A stretch of 64,000 bases of DNA, taken from the NCBI GenBank assembly GCA_963733265.1, contig CAVTCF010000005.1:180618-244617 (forward strand). The letters run 5' to 3'. Below the pieces are notes generated by a model. That model made no database searches and was not told the DNA's origin. It saw only the letters and a list, made by a program, of their open reading frames with translations. Within the stretch, counting starts at the first letter, position 1, and every line of letters starts with the position of its first letter. The DNA comes from PALSA-1006 sp963733265 (lineage in GTDB: Bacteria; Pseudomonadota; Gammaproteobacteria; Burkholderiales; Gallionellaceae). Shown piece by piece: positions 50,143 through 59,516 of this stretch. A program made the translations under genes and the position numbers.

Positions 50143-51481
50143 CGAGTTCGACTTGAATGCTCAACTGGCATCATGGCAAAACATGGCGTTGGAACGCGTA
50201 CCGCAGCTTTTGCCGGGGCAAGGGATAGCGTGGGTGGAGAGAGCGCGCCGATCTGCGTTTGCACGATTTACTGCGCTTGGATTCCCCTCGCGCAGAGACG
50301 AGGAATGGAAATATACCGACGTGGCTGTAATCGAAAAACGCAGCTCACTTGCTCCGGATGATATTCCACCTGCACCATCATCTGAGGCCACCCTGCTAGC
50401 CTGGACTCTGGCTCAAGAGAGCGTGCATTTGATGGTATTCGTGAACGGCCACTATTCTGACGAGCTATCAGCGCCGGGTGAGTTGCCGATTGGAATGCGC
50501 TTGACGAGTTTGGCGGAGTTGCTGGACAAGAATGCTGACTTACCCGAAATATATTTTGACCAATTGCATGAACATACAGAATTTGGGACGCTTAACAACG
50601 CGTTGACTACCGATGGCACTGTGCTGATTCTGGCACCAGAAACCGTGTTGCTTAAACCTGTTTACATATTGTGCATTGCAAGTGGGCGCGGCTCGGCAAT
50701 CTATCCTCGAAATATCGTCATCGCAGGCAACAATTCCCGCGCCACAATCATCGAGCATTATTTCGGCATGCTGGAGGCACACAATTTCACTAACGCGGTA
50801 ACTCAACTCAGCCTCGGAGCCGGTGCCGCAGTGCAGCACTGCAAATTAATACAGGAAGGAAGTGGTGCCTTCCATATTGGCGGAATACATGCAGAACAAG
50901 CCGCCGGTAGCCGGTTTGATTCACATTCATTTGCGCTGGGTGGTCGCCTCGTGCGCAACGACATCACCTCGTGTTTGAATGGCGAGGAATGCCTGTGCAA
51001 CTTTGATGGTTTGTATCTGCTGGAGGGCAGGCAACATGCGGATCATCACACTCGCATTGATCACTTGGCAGCATCAGGAACAAGCCGGGAGTATTACCGG
51101 GGCATTTTGGATGGCGAGTCACACGGGGTATTTAGCGGCAAGGTAATCGTGCATCCCCATGCCGTCAAAACGGATGCACATCAATCCAATCGCAATCTTT
51201 TGTTATCGCGACTGGCCGAGGTAGATACCAAGCCGCAATTGGAAATATTTGCCGATGATGTGAGGTGCACGCACGGTGCAACAGTCGGCCAGTTGGATGA
51301 AGGAAGTCTGTTCTATTTGCGCTCGCGCGGAGTTGATGCGGAGTTGGCACGTTCGTTGCTGATTTACGGCTTTGCCAATGACATCATCAGGCGAGTCGAA
51401 GTGCCGAATCTGCGGACATGGATCGAGCATCGGGTGCTGAATCGTTTGCCGCAAGGCGAACAGATCAAGGAGATGCTATGA
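50114..51481 (+). CDS. sufD: SufD, Fe-S assembly subunit
   Basis: ATG 50114, inside the end of sufC, is chosen; the longer frame from 49970 is antisense-unlike filler that duplicates sufC coding DNA. The ~455-residue protein has the SufD pattern RDEEWKYTDVAVIEK, then NIVIAGNNSRATIIEHY, then a C-terminal ARSLLIYGFANDI. It is the SufB paralogue of the scaffold complex and supports iron acquisition. Its stop overlaps the sufS start. Confidence 0.94.
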   Translation: MNTQCVKRLSEFDLNAQLASWQNMALERVPQLLPGQGIAWVERARRSAFARFTALGFPSRRDEEWKYTDVAVIEKRSSLAPDDIPPAPSSEATLLAWTLAQESVHLMVFVNGHYSDELSAPGELPIGMRLTSLAELLDKNADLPEIYFDQLHEHTEFGTLNNALTTDGTVLILAPETVLLKPVYILCIASGRGSAIYPRNIVIAGNNSRATIIEHYFGMLEAHNFTNAVTQLSLGAGAAVQHCKLIQEGSGAFHIGGIHAEQAAGSRFDSHSFALGGRLVRNDITSCLNGEECLCNFDGLYLLEGRQHADHHTRIDHLAASGTSREYYRGILDGESHGVFSGKVIVHPHAVKTDAHQSNRNLLLSRLAEVDTKPQLEIFADDVRCTHGATVGQLDEGSLFYLRSRGVDAELARSLLIYGFANDIIRRVEVPNLRTWIEHRVLNRLPQGEQIKEML

Positions 51482-52731
51482 AACTGTTCGATAGTTTTCT
51501 CCATTACGGAGACATCCAATCGCAATTCTGGCGTACGGACTTCCCGATTTTGGGGACAAAGATTCATGGCAAACCGCTGGTGTATCTGGATAACGCGGCC
51601 ACCACGCAGAAACCGCAAACGGTGATAGAGGCCGAGCGTGATTATTATCACCACTACAACGCCAATGTGCATCGGGGTATCCATAATCTCAGCCAGCGTG
51701 CCACAAGTGCCTATGAAGATGCCCGGACAAGTGTGCAGCACCTAATCAACGCGAACAGTTCCAATGAGATAATTTTCGTACGCGGCACTACCGAAGCGAT
51801 AAATCTGGTTGCGCAAAGTTATGGCCGCAACCGTCTGCGGGCGGGCGACGAGATTATTTTGAGCCAAATGGAACATCATTCCAACATCGTTCCCTGGCAG
51901 ATGTTGTGTCAGCAAACCGGTGCAAAACTTCGCGTTATTCCGGTAGATGACAGCGGTGAGTTGCAGCTGGATGTCTTCAATAGCCTGTTGAATGAGCATA
52001 CCCGATTGGTGGCGGTGACGCATGTCTCCAATGCCTTGGGGACGATCAATCCGGTCGGAGACATCATTGCGCTTGCCCATCAATATGATGTGCCGGTGCT
52101 GCTGGACGGTGCGCAAGCCGTCGCTCATTTATCGGTGGATGTGCAGAAACTGGATTGTGATTTTTATGCATTTTCAGGACACAAACTGTATGCCCCTACC
52201 GGGGTTGGTGTGCTGTATGGCAAGGCTGCCATGCTGGATGCCATGCCTCCGTATCAGGGCGGCGGTGACATGATCCGCGCGGTGAGTTTCGAGGAAACTT
52301 CCTTTAACTCGCTGCCGTACAAATTCGAGGCTGGCACACCCAACATTGCGGGTGTAATAGGCTTGGGAGCGGCAGTCGATTATGTGAACAATATCGGTTT
52401 TGAAGCGATTATTACGCATGAAAAGGAGTTGCTGAATTATGCGACTCCAATGCTGGCTGCCGTGCCGGGGCTGACTATCATCGGTAACGCACATGAAAAA
52501 ACCGGCATTCTTTCATTTGTATTGGAGGGGATGCATGCACATGATATCGGCACGATACTGGATCGCCAGGGCGTGGCGATTCGAACCGGCCACCATTGCA
52601 CGATGCCGTTGATGCAACGATTCGGCGTGCCGGCTACGGCGCGCGCCTCGTTTGCACTATATAACACCCCGCAAGATGTAGATGCGCTGGTGGCTGCGAT
52701 ATATAAAGCGAAGGAGGTATTCAAGCCATGA
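51478..52731 (+). CDS. sufS: SufS, cysteine desulfurase
   Basis: ATG 51478 overlaps the sufD stop, with AAGGAG upstream. The 417-residue PLP enzyme has YLDNAATTQKP, the HHSNIVPWQ segment, the PLP-lysine motif FSGHKLYAPTG and the active-site region RTGHHCTMPLMQRFGV. It removes sulfur from cysteine as a persulfide. No sufE is present; the sufU that follows is the likely acceptor. Confidence 0.96.
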   Translation: MKLFDSFLHYGDIQSQFWRTDFPILGTKIHGKPLVYLDNAATTQKPQTVIEAERDYYHHYNANVHRGIHNLSQRATSAYEDARTSVQHLINANSSNEIIFVRGTTEAINLVAQSYGRNRLRAGDEIILSQMEHHSNIVPWQMLCQQTGAKLRVIPVDDSGELQLDVFNSLLNEHTRLVAVTHVSNALGTINPVGDIIALAHQYDVPVLLDGAQAVAHLSVDVQKLDCDFYAFSGHKLYAPTGVGVLYGKAAMLDAMPPYQGGGDMIRAVSFEETSFNSLPYKFEAGTPNIAGVIGLGAAVDYVNNIGFEAIITHEKELLNYATPMLAAVPGLTIIGNAHEKTGILSFVLEGMHAHDIGTILDRQGVAIRTGHHCTMPLMQRFGVPATARASFALYNTPQDVDALVAAIYKAKEVFKP

Positions 52732-53168
52732 ATGAACTGCGCGAACTTTACCAGGAAACCATCCTTGACCATTACCGTCAGCCGCGCAACTTTGGCCGAC
52801 TGGCCGATGCTAACCGCAAAGCTGAGGGCTTCAACCCGCTGTGCGGAGATAAGGTAACTTTGTATCTGAGAGTGGAAGATGGCGTGATTCGCGATGCTGG
52901 CTTTGAAGGCTCCGGTTGCGCCATTGCGACTGCCTCTGCCTCGCTTTTGACAGAGAGTATCAAGGGCATGCGTGAAAATGAAGCGCTGAATTTACTGGAG
53001 AAGATTCATGGCATGGTGATCAGTGGCAGCAAAAATACTGATATCGGAAAGCTGGAAGTATTGGCCGGTGTGCATGAGTTCCCGCAACGGGTGAAGTGTG
53101 CCACGCTGGCTTGGCATACTATGAAAGCAGCAATTGAGAATATTGAGGCACCGGTGACAACGGAATGA
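52728..53168 (+). CDS. sufU: SufU-like scaffold/sulfur-transfer protein
   Basis: The 146-residue protein shows the SufU/IscU zinc and cysteine motifs NPLCGD, GSGCAIATASAS and RVKCATLAWHTM. The longer spacing before the last cysteine is typical of SufU rather than IscU. It accepts sulfur from SufS by ligand exchange. It overlaps sufS by 4 bases. Confidence 0.93.
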   Translation: MNELRELYQETILDHYRQPRNFGRLADANRKAEGFNPLCGDKVTLYLRVEDGVIRDAGFEGSGCAIATASASLLTESIKGMRENEALNLLEKIHGMVISGSKNTDIGKLEVLAGVHEFPQRVKCATLAWHTMKAAIENIEAPVTTE

Positions 53169-53176
53169 GGTGGCAC

Positions 53177-53539
53177 ATGAACAGCACGGTAGAAATAACT
53201 GAACAAGAGCAATCGCAAGAACAAACGACAGTACAGGATGAACTGGCAGCACGGGTTGTCGGGATGTTACGCACGATTTATGACCCGGAAATTCCGGTGA
53301 ATATCGTCGACCTCGGGCTGATATATGAGCTGGGGGTGCATCCTACTGGAGAGGTGAATGTTCTTATGACCCTGACCGCACCCGGTTGTCCGGTTGCGCA
53401 AAGCTTTCCAGAGAGCGTGCGGGCTGCGCTGTTGCGCGTGGAAGGTGTTAGCGAAGCAACGGTGGAATTGGTGTGGGAGCCGATCTGGGGGAGAGAGCGA
53501 ATGTCGGAAGTCGCACGATTTGAGCTTGGCATGATGTAA
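53177..53539 (+). CDS. sufT: SufT/PaaD-like MIP18-family protein
   Basis: ATG 53177 has GAGGTGG upstream; ATG 53165 overlapping the sufU stop is an alternative. The ~120-residue protein has the DUF59/MIP18 motifs IYDPEIPVNIVDLGLIYEL and MTLTAPGCPVAQSFPESV. Relatives help Fe-S protein maturation. It continues the suf operon. Confidence 0.88.
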   Translation: MNSTVEITEQEQSQEQTTVQDELAARVVGMLRTIYDPEIPVNIVDLGLIYELGVHPTGEVNVLMTLTAPGCPVAQSFPESVRAALLRVEGVSEATVELVWEPIWGRERMSEVARFELGMM

Positions 53540-53552
53540 AAAGGTGCATGCA

Positions 53553-53864
53553 ATGAGCAATTGGCTGGATGTCGCAAGCGTTGAAGAATTTGCACTAGAC
53601 ACTCGCCGCGTAGCTTATGTGGAGGGAGTTGCCGTGGCCGTTTTCAATCTGGGTGGTGAGTATTTTGCCATCAAAGATGCTTGTTCCCATGATGGGGGCG
53701 AATTGGCTAATGGGAAGCTGGAAGGTGATGTGATTATTTGTCCGCGTCATGGCGCACGCTTCTCAATCAAGTCGGGAGCCGTGTTGTCACCTCCAGCTTA
53801 CGAGAACATTCACACTTACGTGGTTAGGGTAGCCAATGGCAAGGTGCAAATTTATACAGGTTGA
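53553..53864 (+). CDS. Rieske-type [2Fe-2S] ferredoxin
   Basis: ATG 53553 is preceded by AAGGTG. The ~103-residue soluble protein has the Rieske cluster motifs CSHDGGELANG (C-x-H) and CPRHGARFSI (C-x2-H), as in NirD and dioxygenase ferredoxins. It ends the suf gene run, 13 bases after sufT. It may serve as an electron donor for cluster assembly or as a client. Confidence 0.9.
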   Translation: MSNWLDVASVEEFALDTRRVAYVEGVAVAVFNLGGEYFAIKDACSHDGGELANGKLEGDVIICPRHGARFSIKSGAVLSPPAYENIHTYVVRVANGKVQIYTG

Positions 53865-54031
53865 GCAACCCATTTGATAGATGTGTTATCACATCGGTGT
53901 TTATCCTATATCGCTCGACAATTTAACTGTATAAGATTTTGATTCGAATAAGTGGAAACAGATCACGATTCAACCAAAGGTGTAATTCATCACGCAGTGA
54001 TCATTCAGAATTTCTTTGAAAGGAGAAAATC

Positions 54032-54670
54032 ATGAAAATCGGAATTCTAGGGTCAGGTGACGTAGCCAAGGCACTGGCAACGGGCTTTCTAAAATATGGA
54101 TATGAAGTAATGCTTGGTACGCGTACACCTGCCAAGCTTGGCGAATGGGCAGCCCAAAATCCAAAAGGTCGGATTGCCGGTTTTGCCGATGCGGCAAAAT
54201 TCGGCGAACTGGTGGTGCTGGCGGTTAAAGGTAGCGCCGCGATTGATGTGCTACATCTCGCCGGCGCTGAAAATTTTACTGGAAAACCGGTCATCGATGC
54301 CACGAATCCAATTGCCGACATTCCCCCTGTTAATGGTGTATTGAAGTACTACACCAGTCTTGAAGAATCCCAGATGGAACGTTTGCAGCGCGCGTTTGGC
54401 AACGCGCGCTTTGTCAAAGCCTTCAATTCAGTCGGCAACGCATTCATGGTAAATCCGCAATTTAAAGGTGGTAAACCTACCATGTTCATTTGCGGCAACG
54501 ACGATGCAGCAAAGCAAATGGTGAATAAAATTCTCGACCAGTTTGGATGGGAAACGGCAGACATGGGCAAAGTTGAGGCAGCCCGGGCCATTGAGCCGCT
54601 GTGCATACTTTGGTGTATCCCCGGTTTTCTGCGTAACGATTGGGTTCACGCATTTAAATTGCTAACTTAG
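54032..54670 (+). CDS. NAD(P)-binding F420-reductase-like oxidoreductase
   Basis: The 212-residue protein starts with a Rossmann motif (KIGILGSGDVAKALATGF) and has GTRTPAKL and VIDATNPIAD segments, as in NADPH-dependent F420 reductase-like proteins. AAAGGAGA precedes the start. Its substrate is unknown, and betaproteobacteria normally lack F420. It is transcribed alone between suf and the IS91-like element. Confidence 0.85.
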   Translation: MKIGILGSGDVAKALATGFLKYGYEVMLGTRTPAKLGEWAAQNPKGRIAGFADAAKFGELVVLAVKGSAAIDVLHLAGAENFTGKPVIDATNPIADIPPVNGVLKYYTSLEESQMERLQRAFGNARFVKAFNSVGNAFMVNPQFKGGKPTMFICGNDDAAKQMVNKILDQFGWETADMGKVEAARAIEPLCILWCIPGFLRNDWVHAFKLLT

Positions 54671-54946
54671 AGGATTTATAAAGGCTTTAATTGCTAGGAG
54701 TGCCGTTTACCTAATCCAAAATGCACTCCAATCTTTAAAAGGATAGGAAATTCAACTGCACAAGTCAATTTATTTCCGGCCATTTTCGGCATCCCCACCC
54801 CAAGCCAATCCCATTCTCATCTTCGCATCCCTGAAAAAGCCTTCACTTCGTCTTCCTCTTCCCCAAAATCGTAGTAATTTCCCCAAAACCCGCCCCACCC
54901 TGAACCCGATGCACAGCCCTTCCCAAAGCATGCTGAAAACTTCTTT

Positions 54947-56197
54947 TCACCAAGCGACACTCTGATCAAATTCGATTTCCGGTTCCGGCTCGACTATCAC
55001 CCATTCGTGATCACTACCTGCCTGCGCAAAATTCGCTGCCAATTCCCACAGCGGTGGCCCGCGTGCAGGAGCGATTCTCGGTGGCTGGCTTGATTCGCCG
55101 ATATGCTCCAGAATCTTCCTCACGTCACTCGCCTCGTTGATGAAGGCGATAATTCGCATCTGGGCTTGGCAGATCGGACAGGTTAAGGGGAATGCTTCAT
55201 AAATGCGCGCCAGCAGCATGGCCCACAGATAGTGCGACGCACGGCGAGGTTTTTCCTCTGCTCCGGCGGCATCCGCAAGCGGCAAAGACGGTGCAATCAC
55301 CGCCACCGGAGCCATTGCGATGACTGCCGCGCGCAGGGGCGAGTTGGGTGCCAGCACACCGTAATAGCGATGCCGATGCGAACGGGGTGGCGGCACTAAT
55401 GCTGCGATTTTACCGATCAGTTCCAGCGGTGTCAGCACCAGATCGCTTGAACCATCAAGGCCGGGCTTGGGACTGTGGTAGACCAGATGTTCGGCATCCA
55501 GTTGTTGCAGATGTTCCAGCGCGAAGGGTGGGCGTGCGCAGTAACGCAGCAGACGCTCCAATCCTGCCCGGTCTTTCTGGTTAATGCATACCGAGGCATC
55601 CACTGAAAACCCGCCGCCATGTACCCAACTGCCCATCACCTCAGCATCGCCCTTGTCAAACAGGCCGCGACGGACGAAAGTGCGCAGCACAAGCCTTCGA
55701 ACCTCTGCTTGTACCTTGGCAATGGCGGTCTCATCAATCCATGTCTCCGCATGAAAATCCACCCCCGCCCCATCGCCAGCATTGGCGGCTGGCTCAAATA
55801 CCCCGTCAACGATACAGCAGTGAAAGTGGACGTGCTCGTTAAGGGACGAGCCGAAGCGGTGGATGAAGGCAACCGCGCCTATTCGGGCTTGGGCATTGCG
55901 CCGTGTGTTGCACGAAGGGCATACGCCACGACCTTTGCAGGAGAAGGCGATCAGGAAGTCGTGTCCGCACTCGTCACAATGAGCTCTGGCGAAACCGTGC
56001 GCCAAAATTCCGCATTCGAGATAGCGACGAAAGGCATTCTCCACATGAGCAGGCGGCGATTCATTGTATTCCCCGCTTGAAAGTGCCAGCCAAGTTTCGA
56101 AGTGCGTCTGAACAGTGCGATACCACAGCGTCTGTTCGGGACGGCGGCGCTGGTAGCACTGGGTACGGGGTGCGACAGATTTGGCGGGGGCTTCCAC
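54947..56197 (-). pseudogene. IS91-like transposase with an internal in-frame deletion
   Basis: The 416-residue frame (GTG start) has the IS91/ISCR-type N-terminal zinc module (CDECGHDF...CKGRGVCPSC) and the rolling-circle HUH motif in LNEHVHFHCCIVDG. The residues normally found between CPSCNTRR and the ARIGAVAF segment before the HUH motif (roughly 70-80) are missing without a frameshift. A second zinc-like pair (CPICQ) lies near the end. The element is probably inactive unless helped in trans. Confidence 0.75.
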
Positions 56198-56538
56198 GGG
56201 GTAATCCCATTCTGAATTTGAGGCACATCAACCGTGCAGAGACAGAATGGGGGGAACGTAGCCCGAACAGCGTCAACAGGGAGGAACGGCAACTCGCCGG
56301 GGTCGGCTTGTGCCTTGTGGTCGAGGTCTGACAGCGAAATGGAATGATCGTTCCATTTTGATGCAGCACTGCTGCAACAAGTCTGTAATCGATACGGATG
56401 AACACAAGGCAAACAGCACTGCCTATTGACCGAGCAGTGTTAAAATGCCCGTCATGCTCAATGACCGTGCGCAAATCCTGCTAAAGGTTACTATGAGAGA
56501 AATTGACTGGCTGCTCCTCTGCACATAAGAGCCATAGA
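56198..56538. other. spacer between the IS91-like element and the intron
   Basis: No gene is evident. It contains the palindrome AAATGGAA-TGATCG-TTCCATTT (56337-56358), which could be an end of the IS91-like element. Confidence 0.45.
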
Positions 56539-56559
56539 TGTTAGTGATGGCAATCAGTC

Positions 56560-58600
56560 AAGTGTCGGCCAGCAAGCGATCGCGCTGGGAAAGCGTGGAA
56601 AGGGGGAATCTGTGATGAGACAGTGAAACTCTTTACTGAAATCCAGCTGGTGTAAGTCCAGCCCGGTCAAAGCAGTAGCGTGCAGGCCGGTAGCGAGTGT
56701 TGCCATTCGCCGGGTGACTGGCGGGTGCGAAGCGTACACAGCAAGTAAGTAGGCCGTGAGGGATGAGCTCCGAAATTGGTCTGATCGTGATGCCGACGCC
56801 GTGCAGTTGGCGGAAGGCAGTATCCGACGCACCGTTATGCGAGGTGTACTCGGGATCGCCGGAGTCGCTAGCCCGGGGCATGCTTACGAAGGATTTCCCA
56901 TGAACCCAGGAGAGCTCTCTGCTTCTCCGTTAGTTGGGCATTCGGTGACGCCCAAACCAAAGTCACCCGGTCTCCGGGGAGAGAGGGTTCCCCGAGAGAA
57001 GCGAATAACCCTCAAAACGGAGTCTCCTGCAACCGAGGGAAACCGGAGGTGCAGGCAAGGGCAGAGGAGCAGTCTTACGAATCCATAGTACCGTTGAAGT
57101 TGGAGAACCGCAGGGCTCCCGCAAGGGGCGGCCACGGTATCCACCGGAGGGAAGGGATGAACAGGAAGATGTATTGATGAGGAACCACATGCACGAGACT
57201 CTGAACTCGATAAGGTATGTCAAATGGAACTGAGTCAACTAGCCGAATTGGCTAAGCAGGATGCAGGACGCAAGTTTTACTCGATCGCTCACGTTCTGAC
57301 GATAGGAGCGCTATGGGAAGCATTTGATAATTTGCGCAAGAACGCCGCCGCTGGTGTGGATGGTGTCACGTGCAGGGACTACGAAGGGCGCCTGATTGAG
57401 AATCTCACAAAACTGCACGAAAAGCTGAGGAGCAACACCTACCGCGCGCAACCGCTGCGACGAATCTATATTGACAAGGAAGACGGGAAGAAGAGACCAA
57501 TCTCAATCCCTTCACTTGAAGACAAGATCGTACAGCGAGCCACGGTGGATGTTCTCAACTTGATATTCGAGCAGGACTTTCTCGATTGCTCTCACGGGTT
57601 TCGCCCGGGACGAAGTGCGCACGATGCGCTGGATGAAGTTGGCCAAGTGATTTGCCGTAGGCCGATGGAATATGTTCTTGAGCTGGATATCACTTCCTAT
57701 TTTGATTCGATTGTACGGAAACAACTCATGGAGATGGTCGAGCAAAGGATTAGTGATTCAAGCATTCTTGGATTGATAGGCAAGTGGATCAACGTAGGCG
57801 TAGTGGATCAAGGGCGACTCTTGATGAGCGAAACGGGAACCGGCCAAGGGCAAATCATCAGCCCGTTGCTGGCAAACATCTATCTTCACCACGTGCTGGA
57901 TGTGTGGTTTGAGGAAGAAGTAAAACCGCGCTTGAGAGGAGAAGCACACGGAATCCGCTATGCCGATGATGGGCTGCTTTGCTTCCAGTACAAGGAAGAT
58001 GCAGAACGCGTATTGGAGGTTCTGCCGAAGAGGTTTGCGAAATATGGCCTGACCCTTCACCCGGAGAAAACCCGACTGATAAAGTTTGGGTGTAGTGCCT
58101 ACTTTGAGGCGAAACGGAAGAAGGGTTCGACAGCAACATTCGACTTTCTGGGTTTTACGCACCGGTGCGCATCAAGCCGGGCTGGGTTCTTCATGATTCA
58201 TCTGGGTACGATGAAGAAGCGCCTGCGGAGAGGGCTTAAGGCCATTTCTGCATGGTGTCGGGAGCATCTGCATGACCCGTTAGAATACCAGCAGCGGATA
58301 CTCAATGCGAAACTGCGAGGTCACTACCAGTACTACGGCCGACCGACGAACTATCGGAGTTTGACGAAGTTCGAGCATACGGTGCGCAGCATCTGGCGAA
58401 GGTGGCTTGCTCGCAGGACGCGAGGAAGGCGCCTCTCATGGGAGAAATTCTGTCATATACTGGCGCGGTATCCTTTGCTGCGTCCGCGCATTACTCATGC
58501 GTGGTCAACACGGTGAATCAGCCTGACGAACCCACTGCGGTAGTCCCGCACGGTGGGGTCAGTGAGGAGTGGGGAGGGTAACCTCCCTGCTTACTCGGAC
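56560..58600 (+). mobile_element. group II intron (boundaries approximate)
   Basis: The structured 5' region includes GTCCAGCCCGGTC-type domain I pairing. The maturase frame occupies domain IV. A domain V-like hairpin lies at 58524-58560 (ACCCACTGCGGTAGTCCCGC...GGTGGGGT pairing), followed by a domain VI hairpin (58561-58598). The 3' end is near 58600. The 5' end is uncertain, between about 56555 and 56615, because no perfect GTGYG start is obvious. Confidence 0.8.
57224..58516 (+). CDS. ltrA: group II intron reverse transcriptase/maturase
   Basis: The 430-residue protein has the RT domains AAAGVDGVTC, KKRPISIPSLEDKIVQRA, GFRPGRSAHDAL and LELDITSYFDSI, with the catalytic box RYADDG intact. 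A maturase (GIIM) domain follows, with LRGHYQYYG. The usual HNH endonuclease is absent, which suggests an endonuclease-free class. ORF stop and domain V are only a few bases apart, as is normal. It looks potentially active. Confidence 0.93.
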   Translation: MELSQLAELAKQDAGRKFYSIAHVLTIGALWEAFDNLRKNAAAGVDGVTCRDYEGRLIENLTKLHEKLRSNTYRAQPLRRIYIDKEDGKKRPISIPSLEDKIVQRATVDVLNLIFEQDFLDCSHGFRPGRSAHDALDEVGQVICRRPMEYVLELDITSYFDSIVRKQLMEMVEQRISDSSILGLIGKWINVGVVDQGRLLMSETGTGQGQIISPLLANIYLHHVLDVWFEEEVKPRLRGEAHGIRYADDGLLCFQYKEDAERVLEVLPKRFAKYGLTLHPEKTRLIKFGCSAYFEAKRKKGSTATFDFLGFTHRCASSRAGFFMIHLGTMKKRLRRGLKAISAWCREHLHDPLEYQQRILNAKLRGHYQYYGRPTNYRSLTKFEHTVRSIWRRWLARRTRGRRLSWEKFCHILARYPLLRPRITHAWSTR

Positions 58601-58909
58601 CTTCATTGTTGTTACTTATTTCTCCCTAAATTCGCCCATTGCAGACGCTGGCGATCTTATAAATATGACTTCGGCAGTGCCATTGGAATGTCGGCTATGG
58701 GTGGGAAATTATAATTATTAGCGCCGAAGGTCAAGGCACAAGTGCGCAACTAATTTTTCTAAAATAACAAAATATCTCTCTTACAATTCTTAACCAACGA
58801 CTCCCTGACCAAGAAATTTTGGTCAGTTATGCCCACCGATATTTGGTGGGTTTTTTTGGATTGAATTGCTTTGATATTGGAGTGTAGTATCAACTCCAAA
58901 TTTAGGAAC
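58601..58909. other. intergenic region downstream of the intron
   Basis: No gene. It contains an inverted repeat CTGACC...GGTCAG (58804-58825) and a strong terminator-like hairpin CCCACC-GATATTT-GGTGGG followed by seven T (58832-58857), which would stop plus-strand transcription from the intron side. Confidence 0.6.
58832..58857 (+). terminator. rho-independent terminator
   Basis: The stem CCCACC/GGTGGG with a 7-base loop is followed by TTTTTTT. It faces readthrough from the intron and separates it from the antisense small protein gene. Confidence 0.75.
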
Positions 58910-58938
58910 AAAAAAAACAGGGTTTCCCCTGCTTTTTT
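58910..58938 (-). terminator. terminator of the small Ala/Lys-rich protein, copy 2
   Basis: On the minus strand the stem CAGGG/CCCTG with flanking A and T runs follows the gene by about 15 bases. It parallels the terminator after copy 1. Confidence 0.7.
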
Positions 58939-58951
58939 AGGTGCTGCTATA

Positions 58952-59158
58952 TTACTTGGCTGCTTCAGCCTTCTTTTCTTTCTTTGCTTTCTTATGCTTC
59001 TTAGCTGGCTTGGCTTCAGATTTCTTTTCATCAGTTTTAGCAGCAGGTGCAGCCTTTGCAGCAGGCGCTGCAGCTGGCGCCATTGCTGCATCAGCAGCAA
59101 CTGCAGAGAAAGAAACAATAGCGAATACAGCAGCGATCAAAGTGGACAACAATTTCAT
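58952..59158 (-). CDS. small exported Ala/Lys-rich protein, copy 2
   Basis: The 68-residue protein has the same N-terminus as copy 1 (MKLLSTLIAAVFAIVSFSAV), then an Ala/Pro/Lys-rich mature part ending KKEKKAEAAK. It is preceded by TTAGGAG and the same paired palindromes (59182-59207). It is divergent from the Pal-like gene across the CCTAAC array, so both may be driven from one regulator site. The function is unknown. Confidence 0.8.
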   Translation of the reverse strand: MKLLSTLIAAVFAIVSFSAVAADAAMAPAAAPAAKAAPAAKTDEKKSEAKPAKKHKKAKKEKKAEAAK

Positions 59159-59181
59159 ATTAAAGCTCCTAACTAAATTAA

Positions 59182-59207
59182 CAAACGTTTATGACCTACA
59201 GGGTCAG
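59182..59207 (-). promoter_or_regulatory. paired palindromes in the leader of copy 2
   Basis: On the minus strand TGACC-N5-GGTCA (59193-59207) is followed by ATAAACGTTTGT (59182-59193) and the ribosome site. The block is nearly identical to the leader of copy 1, although the loop bases differ. That supports selection on the palindrome arms. Confidence 0.65.
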
Positions 59208-59325
59208 GGCGATAACGTCTCATCACAGGAAGCGTTGACAGACAGTTTGAAAAACTTGATCTATCCTTCGAAATTAGGTAGTTGATCTAATTTTCTGAGC
59301 CTTAAATTCAAAATTAAATGTTTAT

Positions 59326-59403
59326 CCCAACGCAAAACCAACACTATCCTAACGCAATCCTAACATTCGCCTAACGTTCACCTAACTCAAGATTTTATAG
59401 AAT
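59326..59403 (+). promoter_or_regulatory. six CCTAAC-type boxes at 11-bp period with a TAGAAT -10
   Basis: Boxes start at 59326 (CCCAAC), 59337 (ACCAAC), 59348, 59359, 59370 and 59381 (all four CCTAAC), each exactly 11 bases apart. TAGAAT starts 17 bases after the last box starts (59398). The region lies between the divergent copy-2 gene and the Pal-like gene. This looks like an OmpR-family regulated promoter. Confidence 0.85.
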
Positions 59404-59516
59404 CTCGACATGAACAATTGTAAGCAAATTAATCACACATTTTAGCTCGGCAATGAAATATTTATAAATTGACATACATCGTGAAACTGTTTTACTAAAA
59501 CCAAGGAGAATTAAGA

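Noticed and set aside
59326..59386. CCTAAC array as a CRISPR or minisatellite
   Set aside because: Repeats are only 6 bp with 5-bp spacers, there are no cas genes, and the same array occurs before two other genes, which fits regulator binding.
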